Shown: positions 12,437 through 24,093, counted from the stretch's first letter. The stretch is DNA of 64,000 bases from Megamerina dolium (GCA_963854835.1 OY978528.1:55466508-55530507); one strand, 5' to 3'. Notes: generated by a model not told the origin, from the letters alone. A program made the numbers and translations.

Positions 12437-12676
12437 GTGAATTTTTTTAAGCTGCCACTAAAAACTTGGAGAGTATTTAAGGACGCACAAAAAAAAAAAA
12501 CATTTCATAAGAACAAGGAAAAAATGCAAGTTTTATTTGAACGTGAAATAGGTTTAGTTGTAGATAAAGTTATAACTGGATATAGAACTACAAATGATGG
12601 AAATACTGCAAGAAGATTTTTTCCAAAATTTTCAAATATCAAGTCGCTGTACAGGATTGAATATACATTTAATTAA
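12437..12676 (+). pseudogene. possible mobile-element protein fragment (unidentified)
   Basis: The 79-codon frame contains KKTFHKNKEKMQVLFEREIG and then TGYRTTNDGNTARRFF. The segment GxxxTNDGNTARRFF looks like a conserved block I associate with uncharacterised, probably transposon-derived proteins of insects and cnidarians, but I cannot name the family. Charged residues precede it. There are no introns or partner domains nearby. It may be chance. Confidence 0.3.
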
Positions 12677-12679
12677 AAT

Positions 12680-15308
12680 TTTCAGTTTACTTTACCATTT
12701 TTAAAGTTTTATTAAAATAAACATTCAGCATATATATAGAACACTAGTCATGGTTCAACATGCCTGTGACAGTCCATAAGATTTTAGTTCATGGTGAGAA
12801 TATAATAAGGCATTCCTACTGGAATGCTTTCCTAACCGACACAAATATATTCGCAAATTTCGCTTAAATCGTACACGAAAGATATCTCGTGAAACTAATA
12901 TTAGCGATATTTTTCAACATTTTTTTGCTTTCTTCAGAACCGATTATTTCTGTTAATAGAAATATTTTGACTCAAAAGCTTGATAGTAGTGAAAACAGGA
13001 GTTTTCTTGTATGGGAAGTGAGCCTGTCAGTAGGCCGATTTCCAAAATTTTCCATATTTTTCCTAGCTAGACATATGGATATATACCAAATTTGGTTAAA
13101 ATCGAGCAACGTTTATTATTTTTGTCCACACGATATATGAAGACGAGAAACTGTGCGACGTGTTAAACTGCAAGTGCCTCATCGATGAAAGGAAATGAAA
13201 ATTAGATGGAAAGAAGTGTAGTGAATACGCCACGTCAGTCTAGGCCAGTGTTGAGGAAAGAAAATCATTTTATATTTACGGTAGTATTAACTAGTAACAG
13301 GTCAGTAAGTGCACCAGCATTGCTGTCATTCATCACTGGTAACGGTTCGATTAAGAAATCACTTTCTTTTGTATCTATCGCGTTGCATATCCCAAGTGTT
13401 CGTATATCATAGTTTGGAGGGACAACACTGGATATAATTAATAATGGAAAAATTCGATTGTTCTGTAAAACATATAATGTAAGAATTTAAATCTTATTGG
13501 GAGATGTAAAATTTACAAAAATTTACAAATAATTGAATAGTTAAATGAAAATATGATGCATGTAAATACGCCGTCATAATTATGAGACCATTTTATTACA
13601 CAACAGCTTCGAAAAGTCCAAGATATAGCAGGCACGAAATATAAATCTCCATGGTTATGCTAATTATGATGTTGGCACTGTTTGTATAAAATATAGCCTT
13701 ATTCATGGTAGGCAAAATAATTAGCTTTTAATTTATCAAATATTCGATGTATATAAATTTTTTGCTTGAAGTATTAACCATTCTTGGTGATATAAAGTAG
13801 GTATATATTTATTGATTTCATAACAAGCAAAAATAAAAAGAGATAAATTGAAAATGAAATGAAACAGCAAAAATGTATTATTTTTGTGAATATCATTTTT
13901 AATAAATTTTTGACAAACGTATATATACTTACACGCACGTGCAATCGATTTTGCGGATATATGGTCGATTTATGTCAGTTTGTGTACATTCATATGCATA
14001 TGTAAGTATTATAAGTACCGTACTATATATAAGTATACTTTGAGCACACACACAGATACGATTGTGTCGATGTAATTTAATATAAATTGCTTACTCCTAT
14101 ATGTATGTGCTCATCAGTGCGTATAAGTTAAGTTCAATTATTAAAATTGGCATTTTTTTGTTGGTGCTACAATTGAAAAAGCAAAAAAAAAAAACAAATT
14201 GAATGCTGCATATTTTCTACCACATATTCCTCGTTTGTCGTTATGTCCTTATGTCGTGATGTTGTTATGATGTTACATTATAGAGAGTATATGTACATAA
14301 AAGTATATATGAATTGCTGCATTACATGTAGCAAAAAACAATATAAGAACATTTGGTATGTCACAATTCCTTTAAGCATTTTTGTACCGCAAAACCATGC
14401 GTGTGTGTGTGTGTGTGTGTTGGACACATAAAAGAGGCATTTCATAAAAAGTTGGTAATAATGTAATTTGCATGGGTTTTCATTAAACAAAAAAACATAC
14501 AGATGGCTCTCTCGTTCTGTTTCTCGCTCACCCGGTCGACAAACGCACAACACAACGCGGTGAAAGAAAGTATTTACGCCGCAGTAGGCAATGTGACATA
14601 CATAATACATGTACTTATGCGTGCATGCGTATGAGATGAAATTTATGTCATTTTTAATGTCACTATAAAATGTCAATAAGCGAAGGCGGAGACAGGCTAC
14701 GATACGTATGGTTCTTGCAGCAATTCCCTCATACATTTACGTACCACTTCATATCGTTTCTACGTTAATGTATTCCAGTCTAGTGTTGTTGCGCTGTTGC
14801 TGCTCATAAATTAATGCACTTCAATGCATTTTTATGCTATATGCTTTATGCTTCAGTGCCTATCAGATCGTTGCATTTTCATCCATTGCTGCTAGAATGA
14901 CTTTTTCGGCCCATGTAAAGGCATAGTTATTGTGTTCTTCTGCTTCTTCTTTTTACTGTTGTTGTTGTTGCTGTTATTATTATTATTGTTGCTGTGATGT
15001 CGTTATTATTTATAATTCTTCTTGATGTTGTTGTCATCGTTGTCGTTGTTTTTTGGTTTTTTTAATTTTCTTCTCCCTTAATGACAGTTGACAGTAAAGC
15101 ATACTTTACAGTGGAGCAGTATATGGTACACACACAAACACACACACATACTTATGTCGGTACATGGATGAATGGCTGGCTTATTGTGTTAATGTAATTT
15201 ATAATTCGGGTTATTAAATTGTGGCTTTAAAAATTGGCAACTATATGAATTGTATACAAATTACTCTGAAGGCAGCGGTTATAAAAATGCTTATGTAAAG
15301 TATAAAAT

Positions 15309-15309
<1 letters not shown>
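12680..15309. other. intergenic stretch, simple repeats only
   Basis: No gene was recognised. Present are a (GT)n tract near 14399-14421, (GTT)/(ATT)-rich sequence near 14958-15060, and CA tracts near 15128-15150. The frames crossing the GT tract are low-complexity artefacts. Confidence 0.45.

Positions 15310-15347
<38 letters not shown>
15310..15347. repeat. (CA)n microsatellite
   Basis: About 18-19 CA units, 55 bp from the long (AT)n tract at 15402. Confidence 0.95.
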
Positions 15348-15350
<3 letters not shown>

Positions 15351-15399
15351 AAGCAGTAGGATACAAATTGTATGAATTTTAAATGGAATATTATATTGT

Positions 15400-15550
<151 letters not shown>

Positions 15551-15914
15551 TTATTATAAATAGACAGTCGGCTTGGTAAGCAAACATGCGGCATCATCAT
15601 CAACACTTTGTATGTACGTTAATATAATAACATTAAAAAGGTGGCTTATAAAAGGCATGTTAAATAAGCATTAATTTTCTTACAGCGATAAATCAATGAT
15701 AAATCATACCAATGTTGAATTAAAAAAAAAAATATAATAATAAACACTAAATTTTCAATTAATACATATACAAACATATAATTAAACGTGAATTTTAATA
15801 AACCAATGCATTGACTTTAATAAGAGCTTTTAAATATTTCGTTAGGTCTGACCTTAGGAAGTGACCCAAAATTTGGTACAAAATTTCTATGTTTTGAACA
15901 ATTTTCTGTATCCA

Positions 15915-16559
15915 TACCCTGCAAAAGATTGTGCGACTAATCTCTAAAGAGAGTAGTTTCGTAATAATCTTTTCGATATCAATAAAATAAAAATTAATAT
16001 ATTTAGAGATTTTCTATACTTTCAAGTAATTCGCTTTTAAGTCAACAATAATATGTTGCTGGTTAGGGTATCTGGTATAGCAAAACACACGATATTTGGA
16101 TACCCAGGTTCGAAACCGAGAAGAGAAAATACGTAAATTTTATTTGTACTTTTAAATTTGAAATATATGAATCGGAAATTATAATGCAATGAATGAAAAT
16201 AAATTGTTTTATGTGTACTCTGTACCCGTAAAAAAAAATTAAAAATAATTTTTCTTTTACATGAGAATTATAATACAATTAATGAAAATAAATTATTTTG
16301 TTTCGAAGAGCAAAAATGGGTAAACTGTCAAATAATTGAAAAGAAAATATAATTAAGAATTATAATGCATTGAATGAAAATTTCTAACCGTATTAATCTA
16401 CATTTATACCCGTTCGGGTATAAAAGGGTACAATTGGTCTCTTCATAGGACATGCTCGAACAAAAGGGAATAGTTCACTCCATATAAAGAGATCAAAAGT
16501 ATGATTAGTCGCATATACCTTTGCGATTGATCCCGGATAGTCGCATTTTTTGCAGGGTA
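15915..16559. mobile_element. unclassified element with TACCCTGCAAAA ends (T1)
   Basis: The left end TACCCTGCAAAA (15915-15926) is repeated in inverted orientation at the right end, TTTTTTGCAGGGTA finishing at 16559. A nearby TGCGACTA block is also shared between the two ends. The interior has a tRNA B-box match GGTTCGAAACC (16107-16117) preceded by GGGTATC...GATACCC arms (16066-16105), and three copies of an AATTATAATGCA-type core at 16177, 16266 and 16358 (about 90 bp apart). No coding region is visible. It looks like a non-autonomous element. The outer TACCCTGCA matches the element at 24184-25746. Confidence 0.6.
16107..16117 (+). promoter_or_regulatory. tRNA/SINE-like B-box match inside T1
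   Basis: GGTTCGAAACC fits the RNA polymerase III B-box consensus GGTTCGANNCC exactly. No convincing A box lies at the usual distance upstream, so promoter activity is only possible. Confidence 0.35.
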
Positions 16560-16620
16560 ATTATAAATTTCCGTATGCATGATTCATGTGTCTCTAAGAT
16601 ATTTTTAGTATGAATTTAAC

Positions 16621-16990
16621 AATTTTAATACAGGCAAGAACAACAAAATCAGTCTCTGTTGGTTCTGTGGACACTTAGGAATTTAGGGAAAAGATCTAGC
16701 TGACAAACTCGCCAGAAAAGGAGCCGCTGTAACCACGATTGGGCCAGAACCTTTTTGTGGTATAGGAACAGGAGGCAATGTCAAGGAGAGTTAAAGAACA
16801 AACACGACAAAAAAGACAGATACTCTTTTTAAGCCACTCAGGGATAAGAAAATCTAAAATACTTTTGGGTAGCTGTAACTGCAAAAGATTTGAATTTTGC
16901 ATTAGCTTATCCAAGAATAGATTGAGAATATTGATTTTATTTAGCTTCAGCATTTAGTACATGGTCGGTCAATTCTCTGTGCTGTGTATA
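16621..16990 (+). pseudogene. LINE RNase H/C-terminal remnant (I/R1-like)
   Basis: The plus strand reads NKISLCWFCGHLGI, a stop, then GKDLADKLARKGAAVTTIG and PEPFCGIG. After a frame change it gives AKxLLGSCNCKRFEFCISLS-like sequence and NRLRILILF. This corresponds to the last RNase H motif (GHxGIxGNxxAD) and the following region of I/R1-type polyproteins. It shares GPEPFCGI with the remnant at 4280-5110. It is several times interrupted and dead. Confidence 0.7.
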
Positions 16991-17049
16991 TTTTGTTAGT
17001 GTGAAACGAAAGAATATAATCCTATTTTGCACTATTTTGCATCTAGCCA

Positions 17050-17645
17050 TTTCCATTTAAATAATAAATATGTTGAAGCCAAAAAAGTCCAAATAAAACT
17101 CAATTTAGTGTCCTTGCACTGGTTGTTGAATAAAAACTCCAAACTAATTTTGGAGAATAAAGTCCTGATATACAAATCAATAATAAAACCAATTTGGAAA
17201 TATGGCATTCAAATGTGGAGCAGCGCATCACCATCAAACGTTAAAAAGGATGCAATCAAAAGTACGTAGCACCATCACAAGAGTACCATGGTACGCCATA
17301 AACTGCAGTATACACAGAGATTTAAATATACTAACAGTCAAAGCTGAAATATCCCGTCACAACGCAATCTATTTAATGAAGTTGGAATATCACACTAACC
17401 CGCTTACAAGGAACCTACTACTTAACCGAGGTCATCAACGTCTGAAGAATAAGAGAGATATTATGCAACTAAGTTAGGCAATATCTGTATATATATAAAA
17501 TTTTTCAAAATTCTTTGATTTACGAAGAGTTTTAAGCACTGGCAAAGAACTCTAAATATTTTAGCATTAAAATTTGATCACTTATTGTTAGTTTCGTCAA
17601 AGAAAGATCCAATAAAAACTCAAGATGAAAAAAAAAAAAAAATTC
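17050..17645 (+). pseudogene. old Jockey-type LINE 3' fragment
   Basis: VEAKKVQIKLNLVSLHWLLN, KPIWKYGIQMWSSASPSN and, after a frameshift near 17255, VPWYAINCSIHRDLN align in order with the reverse transcriptase C-terminal part of the young LINE at 59880-64000. GHQRLKNKRDIMQL ends the frame at 17477. The 3' tail has AAAGATCCAATAAAAA followed by an A-run ending about 17643, also like the young copy. Protein-level similarity is clear but DNA divergence is large, so this is an older insertion or a sister family. Confidence 0.85.
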
Positions 17646-20073
17646 CGTTTCTAATAAATGTAACTAAAGTCATTTCACTTTAAAAATTCAAACGAAATAC
17701 ATAAAATTTGCACTCGCTGCACGACCATGAATTTCAGCCGTGTTGTGTATATTAAATTCATACTCAACTAGAAGAATATCTTGAATATGATTACGAGATA
17801 CATTTTGGTCCTTCAAAAATCATTAATTGTTCATTGAATTTTCACAATTGTAAATCAAATGAATGAGTACATTTTATCCCCTGAATTTATAGATTAAATA
17901 AAGTTTTGTTATGAAGTTTCGAATAATGCTGAGTTTATTACAAATCAATGAAATATTGATGATACGTATGTATTAAATAAAATTATAATTTAACAATTTT
18001 TTACTATTTTATTAATAGGATTAAATGTAACATTTGCTTGTGACACTTTTAACAGTATTAGCATGAAATTAATAGGTTCAATTAATATATGAAAATGTTA
18101 ATTAAAAATGAAATTATTAAAAATGTTGATATTTAAATATATTGTTCTGAATATTTATACAAAAAAAGGTGGATGAAAAAAATAGGAAATCAATAAAAAA
18201 ATTTTTTGCTCCAGAATTAAGTATTATTATTTTTTTGAAGCTGTGATAAGGATGTTATACATGGAAGCGGAATTAACGATCTGGTGTATATGATTTTGCA
18301 AAAGAGCACATGCAAAAAAAAATCATATTGCAGTACACTCCGCATGAAAGTATGCAATAATAAAACCATCAAACAATAAACAATATTTAAAGAACTTGTT
18401 CGCAAATATCATACGTACAAGATCGTGAATACCACTAGACTGTGATTTAATTTGTTCATTTAGTTTCTGCTATAAATTACTTAAATTGCACATTACATTT
18501 GCTACTATACATTTAAATATTACAAGCTGCCTGCAAGCTAAATATGTCGGTATTTACATTAATGCAAACATCAGCTGGTCATTCATTTGTTAATTGAAAC
18601 CAGCAACATGACCAGCGGCGTCACACCACTACTATTAACCACAAAATACGATATAAATGCTGATATGATGTTGTGTGTCTGTCTGCACATACATACATAT
18701 ACTACTAAGTACTTACTTACTTGTATTTGTGTAAATTATTTTACATGTTAATTGTAAAATTACACCTGATTATATGCATGTCTGTGTGTGTGGATGTTTG
18801 GTGTGATATGCTTTTAATGCTATAATCTTTATTTGTTGTAATGCCATTTAAATATTCCATTTTAATAAATGAAATATTGATCGTGAGAGTTGAAAGAACA
18901 GCATTACTATCAGCATTTTTCATAGGTAAAAATTTTAAATAAAAATTGCAATAAATTTGTTTTTATGTCTATGGGAAATAACTGGTTGGTTACTTTTGAC
19001 TTATTATTTTAGTCAAATGGTGTCAATTTCATATTTGAAGTTGAATTATTTTCTATACAAAACAGAAGTATCATTGAAATCGGATAAAGGGGGCGAGAGA
19101 AAGAGAACGAGAAAGAGAGACAGTGGAGGTTACGGGAGGAGGTAGAGGGCGAATTAGAAAAATAAATAGTACTACGTCATTAGAAGCAATATGAAAATGT
19201 ATTTGAAAAATTTTATTAATATTTTTTTTGCATCTTGTGTGTTTAATTTTATTCAAATTATATATTTTGATGTTTTCAGCAATTTTTTTATAATTTATTA
19301 ATATTTTATTTATACAATATTATTATTATTATTATTTATATTACACTAAATAAATATTACACAATTTTAGGCATTATTGAATCTAATTACAGAAAACGAT
19401 CGTATAAAGCGGCTTTTATAGAATATTATAAAAAAGTTGTAATTTTTTTGCAAATAAAAAAGTTTAATGGAATAGCCAACCAGTAACTATTAGTAATTTA
19501 GTAACAAGTTAACTGAGAGATATTTTTTAACTTAGTAATTTAATGCTTTGTAAATAAAAAATTTTGATACAAATTGTTTTGTTCTTAATGCTTTTAAGAA
19601 CAATTATAAGTTTAATGAATTTTGGTGATAGTCAATAAATAGCATTACGTTTTTCATCGTAGTTTTTGTATTAAATACTAAGCTTGGCTTTTAAATTATT
19701 TATGAATCTGATATTATTATTAAGAAGAGAACATGTGAATTGTGTTGAAATTTAAAATAATCAAATACATTATGAAATCGCGTTAAATTCAGAGAAGTCT
19801 TCGGAAAGTAGATGGCCTTGTCGGATTTTTCCTACAAATTAATACTTGTATAATAGCAGTTATACCGAGTAGTTTATTCGTAATACTAGCAGCATCTTAA
19901 AAAATTAATTTGATGAAGAAAGCATAATTTCTCTTGTAGATTCTTTAGTGATGTTTTCTTAAGATTTTACATTTTGCCTCTATGATTATACCATCAAATT
20001 TAAGAATGGATGTACTAGTCTTAATGATGACTTCTTTAGAAGGTCATCCATCAACTATATTTGTTTTTCTAGC
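17646..20073. other. AT-rich stretch, no gene seen
   Basis: No coding region or element was recognised. Short purine-rich sequence (GA-rich, 19090-19150) and ATT repeats near 19320 are present. Confidence 0.45.
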
Positions 20074-20086
20074 AAACATCGATAAA

Positions 20087-20372
20087 AATAAATCAATATG
20101 TGGCACTTAATGCCCCGAAGGGCTCATTGGCCGAGCTTCTCTTCCATTACTGTTGTGCGTGTTAAATTTTGGACAGTATTAGAAGGGACCTACTTATTTT
20201 AGCCGGTTCCGAACGGCAGAACCCTTGTGACACAACTTTTCTTAGCTTTGTCACAGAGTTCTTTTAGAAGCTTTTTCATGTCAAGTTGTTAGTGTCGGAA
20301 GAATTGCCAATTGCTTGTGCCAACTGTGGGTACAGTTCGAAAGAAAAATCTTTTCGATATTAATTTTCGATA
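20087..20372 (-). mobile_element. 5'-truncated SINE, minus orientation
   Basis: The sequence is clearly homologous (reverse complement) to the body of the tRNA-headed SINE at 40761-41125: it shares AAAGATTTTTCTTTCGAAC, GCAATTGGCAATTCTTCCG, AACCGGCTAAAATAAGTAGG and TTAAGTGCCACATAT. The tRNA-like head is absent. The 13-bp sequence AAACATCGATAAA flanks it on both sides (20074-20086 and 20373-20385), a target-site duplication showing LINE-machinery insertion after 5' truncation. Confidence 0.85.
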
Positions 20373-20869
20373 AACATCGATAAATATCAATTAAAAATCG
20401 CTACTGTGTGAAAAATGATTAATATAGATTAAATTGTGACAGACGCATCTATTGGTCTTAGGTGAAAGCATTGTAAGTCTTTGCTTAAATCAGCAAAACT
20501 AGCAGAAATTGGAGAATCATGCCTCACCAGGATAATGAATGCTGTCACATATCACGTCATCATTATCTAGTGACTTCTTTTAGTGACGTTTTATAAAAAA
20601 AAAAAAAAATTCGTGGTTAATATCTGAAGAGGCCGCTAGGCATGCTTCTATGACATCCACTTCAGAGTAGAATAAAATTAAATCAAACTTAAAGGCGAGT
20701 AATTTAAAAAACAATAAAGTGATTTTTTTTTAGAAAAAATGTTTTTTCTGTATTTCCATACACTCTTAGATCTGACCTCGAAACAAACATATGAGTTATG
20801 ATTATCAAAATGATAGAAATAAAAGAAAATTATATAATATAAGAGCATATTTAAAAAAAAAAATATATT

Positions 20870-20946
20870 AAATTAAAATAGTAGAAAGTTATCAATTTGT
20901 GAAGAATTATTTTTCACAATTAGATGGCTTTCTACTATTTTTATTT
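20870..20946. ncRNA. long hairpin, miRNA-precursor-like or foldback element
   Basis: Bases 20870-20903 and the reverse complement of 20913-20946 agree at 29 of 34 positions. Two of the five differences would be G-U wobbles in the plus-strand RNA, leaving a 34-bp stem with a 9-nt loop. The size is that of an animal pre-miRNA. There is no known miRNA seed that I recognise, and a small foldback transposon is an equal possibility. It lies about 0.9 kb past the DIP stop codon. Confidence 0.35.
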
Positions 20947-21846
20947 AGGAGATATTAAATTTATATAAGTAAATTCTTCCAAATCATATTTGATTTGATT
21001 CAAATTTTAACACAATTCACATATGAAACACTTCCATTTTTTTAAATTTGCTCTTCTCTATACACTTACATGCGAGCATTAGTCAGTATTTGTATTCTAA
21101 ATTTTATTCAAATTATGCCTTAATTATATTTACTTACATTAAATATTATATGTTCTTGTAGTACTATGAATAATATGTATATGTATGATCGCATGTAACA
21201 CAGCATTTATAATATAATTTAACATGACTAGATAATATTTAGACAATACTTAAGTATGTATGTATGTATATTCTATGTACGAGTACTTTTTTAGCAACAT
21301 TCAAAGTAATTCTATTTTGTGTTCTATATGTACCATATATATGTATATATAATTTATAAGCTAATGAGCATACATATTGTTTTCTACAATATATTCCCTA
21401 TATTAAATTATACAGAGTAAATTTAGTGTACTCATATTTCATAAAAATTGTAAAATTCATTTGAAAAAAAAAATACTAGAAATGAATTATGAAAACTTGT
21501 TGAATTTATCGTATATTTTTATGTTGCCTCAGCACTCTGTATATTTTAATTTCGCTAAAATCAAAATAAACCGAAAAGGAACAAAAACATAAAGGTATGA
21601 ATATTAAACAAGAGAGGTTTTCATTACATTTCTTTATATACCATATTTTTAGCGCACATTATACGGACAGTATTTTTTTCCTGTGCTGATTTATTACAAT
21701 TTCTCATTTATAGCAGTATTATTATTTTTTCTCTCTTTTGTAATATTGTGAAAAATGTATTGTGAGTTTTTAGTGAAAATTAAAAAAAAAAATGTATATA
21801 TAAAACAACTAAAAACTATTTATATACATATCTATGTATACGTACA

Positions 21847-21855
21847 ACTCACCTT
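21847..21855 (-). promoter_or_regulatory. consensus 5' splice-site sequence after the DIP stop
   Basis: The minus strand reads AAG/GTGAGT, a perfect match to the metazoan donor consensus, with a second overlapping GTAAGG donor just upstream. The junction would lie about 56 nt after the TAA at 21909. Whether it is used is unknown. Confidence 0.35.
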
Positions 21856-21856
21856 A

Positions 21857-21877
21857 CCCAAACCCAAACCCAAACCC
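21857..21877 (-). promoter_or_regulatory. G-quadruplex motif in the DIP 3' UTR
   Basis: The sense (minus) strand has four GGG runs separated by exactly TTT, the canonical three-tetrad G-quadruplex pattern. It starts 31 nt after the stop codon and abuts the donor-like sequence at 21847-21855. Such structure in RNA can affect splicing, polyadenylation or translation. Formation here is inferred from sequence only. Confidence 0.5.
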
Positions 21878-21908
21878 AATTCCATTAATGCTTGTTGACT
21901 TTTTAATC

Positions 21909-21991
21909 TTATAATTGATTTCTTAGTAATAAAATTAAAAATCCAAATCCATATAAAGTCCAAATGCTCGTTGGTGTTGGCGAGGTCAAAG
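21909..21991 (-). CDS. DIP terminal exon I (GPI-signal-like tail and stop)
   Basis: 83 coding bases follow a strong T-rich acceptor ending TTTTTACAG. The split codon gives Ala, then LTSPTPTSIWTLYGFGFLIL, LLRNQL and TAA at 21909-21911. A small-residue region followed by about 13 hydrophobic residues at the extreme C-terminus is the layout of a GPI-attachment signal, as expected for several DIPs. The exact omega site cannot be fixed. The call rests on phase match, the acceptor and the hydrophobic tail, since this end of the protein is poorly conserved. Confidence 0.82.
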
Positions 21992-22641
21992 CTGTAAAAA
22001 AATGTAAATTTATATTTTTAATTGATTACAAAATATTTTCGTTTACTTAATATAATATATAGGCACTATAAAAGCTTTGAGAGTTTGAATCTAAAAGTTT
22101 GGGCATCAGTTAGAAGGACTTTTTTAAAGGTTTCAACATCAAAAGGTAGATGAGTACTAAACACTCTCTTTTTTACAAGATCTACAAAATAATAAGTCCC
22201 TTCGATTATTCTCTTCCATTCGCTGCAAAACAAAAAAAAGTTAATCGGTTTGTACATAAATTAGTAGATGTTTAGTACGATTAACACTTGCTTGGTGATA
22301 TTTGAATAATCTTTTCTGTTGGGACAATTGATTAATTCATTAATTTTGATTAGTCAAATAAGGGGTTAAATTTCACTTTTTGAACAATTTCGGTGTTACT
22401 GTTTTTTCTTCCTAATACACTCAAAATATTTTAAAATATGTGAATGTTTCTGCTTGGTTCGAATTGACGAAATTCAGGATGAATGTGAAATTGCTTCATG
22501 TTTTATTTTTATTTTTTATATGATGATGAGAAACAAGCTACATGATTCTATATTCATATATTAGACTAATCGAAATGAAATAGATTATCGAATACCTTCA
22601 ACTAACCGAATGTCTTTAATGCTACAGTAATCGTTTATATT

Positions 22642-24093
22642 TTTTTTTTTGTTAGCTTATTTTTTTTTTTATTGAATCTTTCTTAAATACAAGAAACTAA
22701 CAATAAGTATTAAAATCTTACAAACTAAATAAAACTATGTGATATCCCCTACGTTCCATCACAATTTGGTGAGTCGCGAGATGTAGCAATTTTACAGCAT
22801 ATTCAGTGTGTCTTTTCTTTTTAATCGACGATGCCCCTTGCTCAGCAACAATTGCCTAGCAAGGGGATTCGGATGATTGTGTAATTTTTGAATGTAGCTT
22901 CTGCAGGACATTGCAACTTCCTCAGAAATTGTGGATACATTTAAATCTCGATGGATGTTAACGTTCCTCATATACCAAGGCGCGTTTACAATAATTCGCA
23001 GACACTTGGATTGTATTCGCTGCAATTTTTCGATATTAGAGGGAGATGCGGTGCCCCAAAACTGAATACCATAAGTCCAGATTGGTTTCAGGATTGCTTT
23101 ATATAATAGCACTTTGTATTCAAGATTCAACTTTGATCTTTTGTGTAACAGCCACCATAACTGATTCATTTTAAGCTTGATCTGAGTTTTCTTTGCCTCT
23201 ATGTGATTTTTCCATGTCAGCCTTCTGTCGAGGTGAATACCCAAGTACTTTGTTGAGGAACATTGTGGAACTGATTGGCCATTAATTTTAAGTGGGGGAC
23301 ATGTATCTTGCCTTAGCGTGAAGGTTACATGTACGCTCTTTGATTCATTGACTTTTATACGCCATTTTGCTAGCCAGATTTCGAGAGAATCGACATGAGT
23401 CTGCAGGAGTTTAGTAGCTTCTATGGGGTTAGAGCGAGAGCACTATATTGCCGTATCATCAGCAAAGGTCGATATGAATGTATAGTTATTGTTGGGCATA
23501 TCTGAAGTGTATAAGAGATACAGTAAGGGACCCAAAACGCTTCCTTGAGGAACGCCAGCGTGAATATCCAATGGATTTGTTGTGTAATCCTTGTGATGTA
23601 CGAGAAATTGTCTTTTCGTGAGGTAGCTACTAAGCAATGAGGAGACATTTGCAGGCAGTAATAGTTTGAGTTTGTAAATAAGGCCATCGTGCCATACTTT
23701 ATCGAAAGCTTGAGTGATATCAAGAAAGACAGCTGAGCAATACTTTTTTTCTTCAAAAGTGTTCCTTATCAGAGTTACAATGCGGTGGACTTGTTCTATT
23801 GTGCCGCGCTGTTTTCTAAATCCAAACTGATGTTGAGGAATCAGTTGGTTGAGATTAATAAATGGAGTTATATTCATGACAAGTAGCTTTTCGAATACTT
23901 TAGAAAGTAGAGGCAGGAGGCTGATAGGTCTGTACGATGCAACTTTTGTAGGGTCTTTTCCTGGTTTTGCTATCATAATAATTTTTGAAGTTTTCCAGCA
24001 TTTGGGATAGTGTTTAATACGAAGGATAGCATTGAAAATGTGCATCAGATGAATTACTGAAGCCGGAGGTAGCTCTTTTATCATTTTACCGGT
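22642..24093 (-). pseudogene. young Jockey-type LINE, 5'-truncated copy 2 (in DIP intron)
   Basis: From the A-tail (seen as T-runs at 22649-22671) to 24093 this copy is nearly identical to the LINE at 59880-64000: I noted only about four base differences over 1.4 kb, including CTTGCCT for CTAGCCT and a TAT for AAT change near 23444. It carries the 3' half of ORF2: MIKELPPASVIHLMHIFN, FLDITQAFDKVWHDG, GVPQGSVLGPLLYLLY and FADD. One of the differences creates a stop just after the FADD box, splitting the frame. The 5' break falls at ACCGGT. A typical dead-on-arrival LINE copy; no clear target duplication was found. Confidence 0.93.

Noticed and set aside
14278..14736. A 152-codon minus-strand protein
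   Set aside because: Cys/His/Thr-rich because it crosses a (GT)n tract; no domain or splice evidence.
21857..21877. An interstitial telomere repeat
   Set aside because: Only four units of a CCCAAA type; flies lack simple telomerase repeats, and the position in the DIP 3' UTR fits a quadruplex-type motif better.
22066..22257. An upstream-extended terminal DIP exon
   Set aside because: No Ig or linker similarity, and the phase-matched acceptor at 21992 with a hydrophobic tail explains the 3' end.
23421..23756. A second 111-codon frame within LINE copy 2 (also 60661-60996 and 55116-55454)
   Set aside because: Same-sequence alternative frame of the reverse transcriptase; repeated in each copy only because the DNA is repeated.
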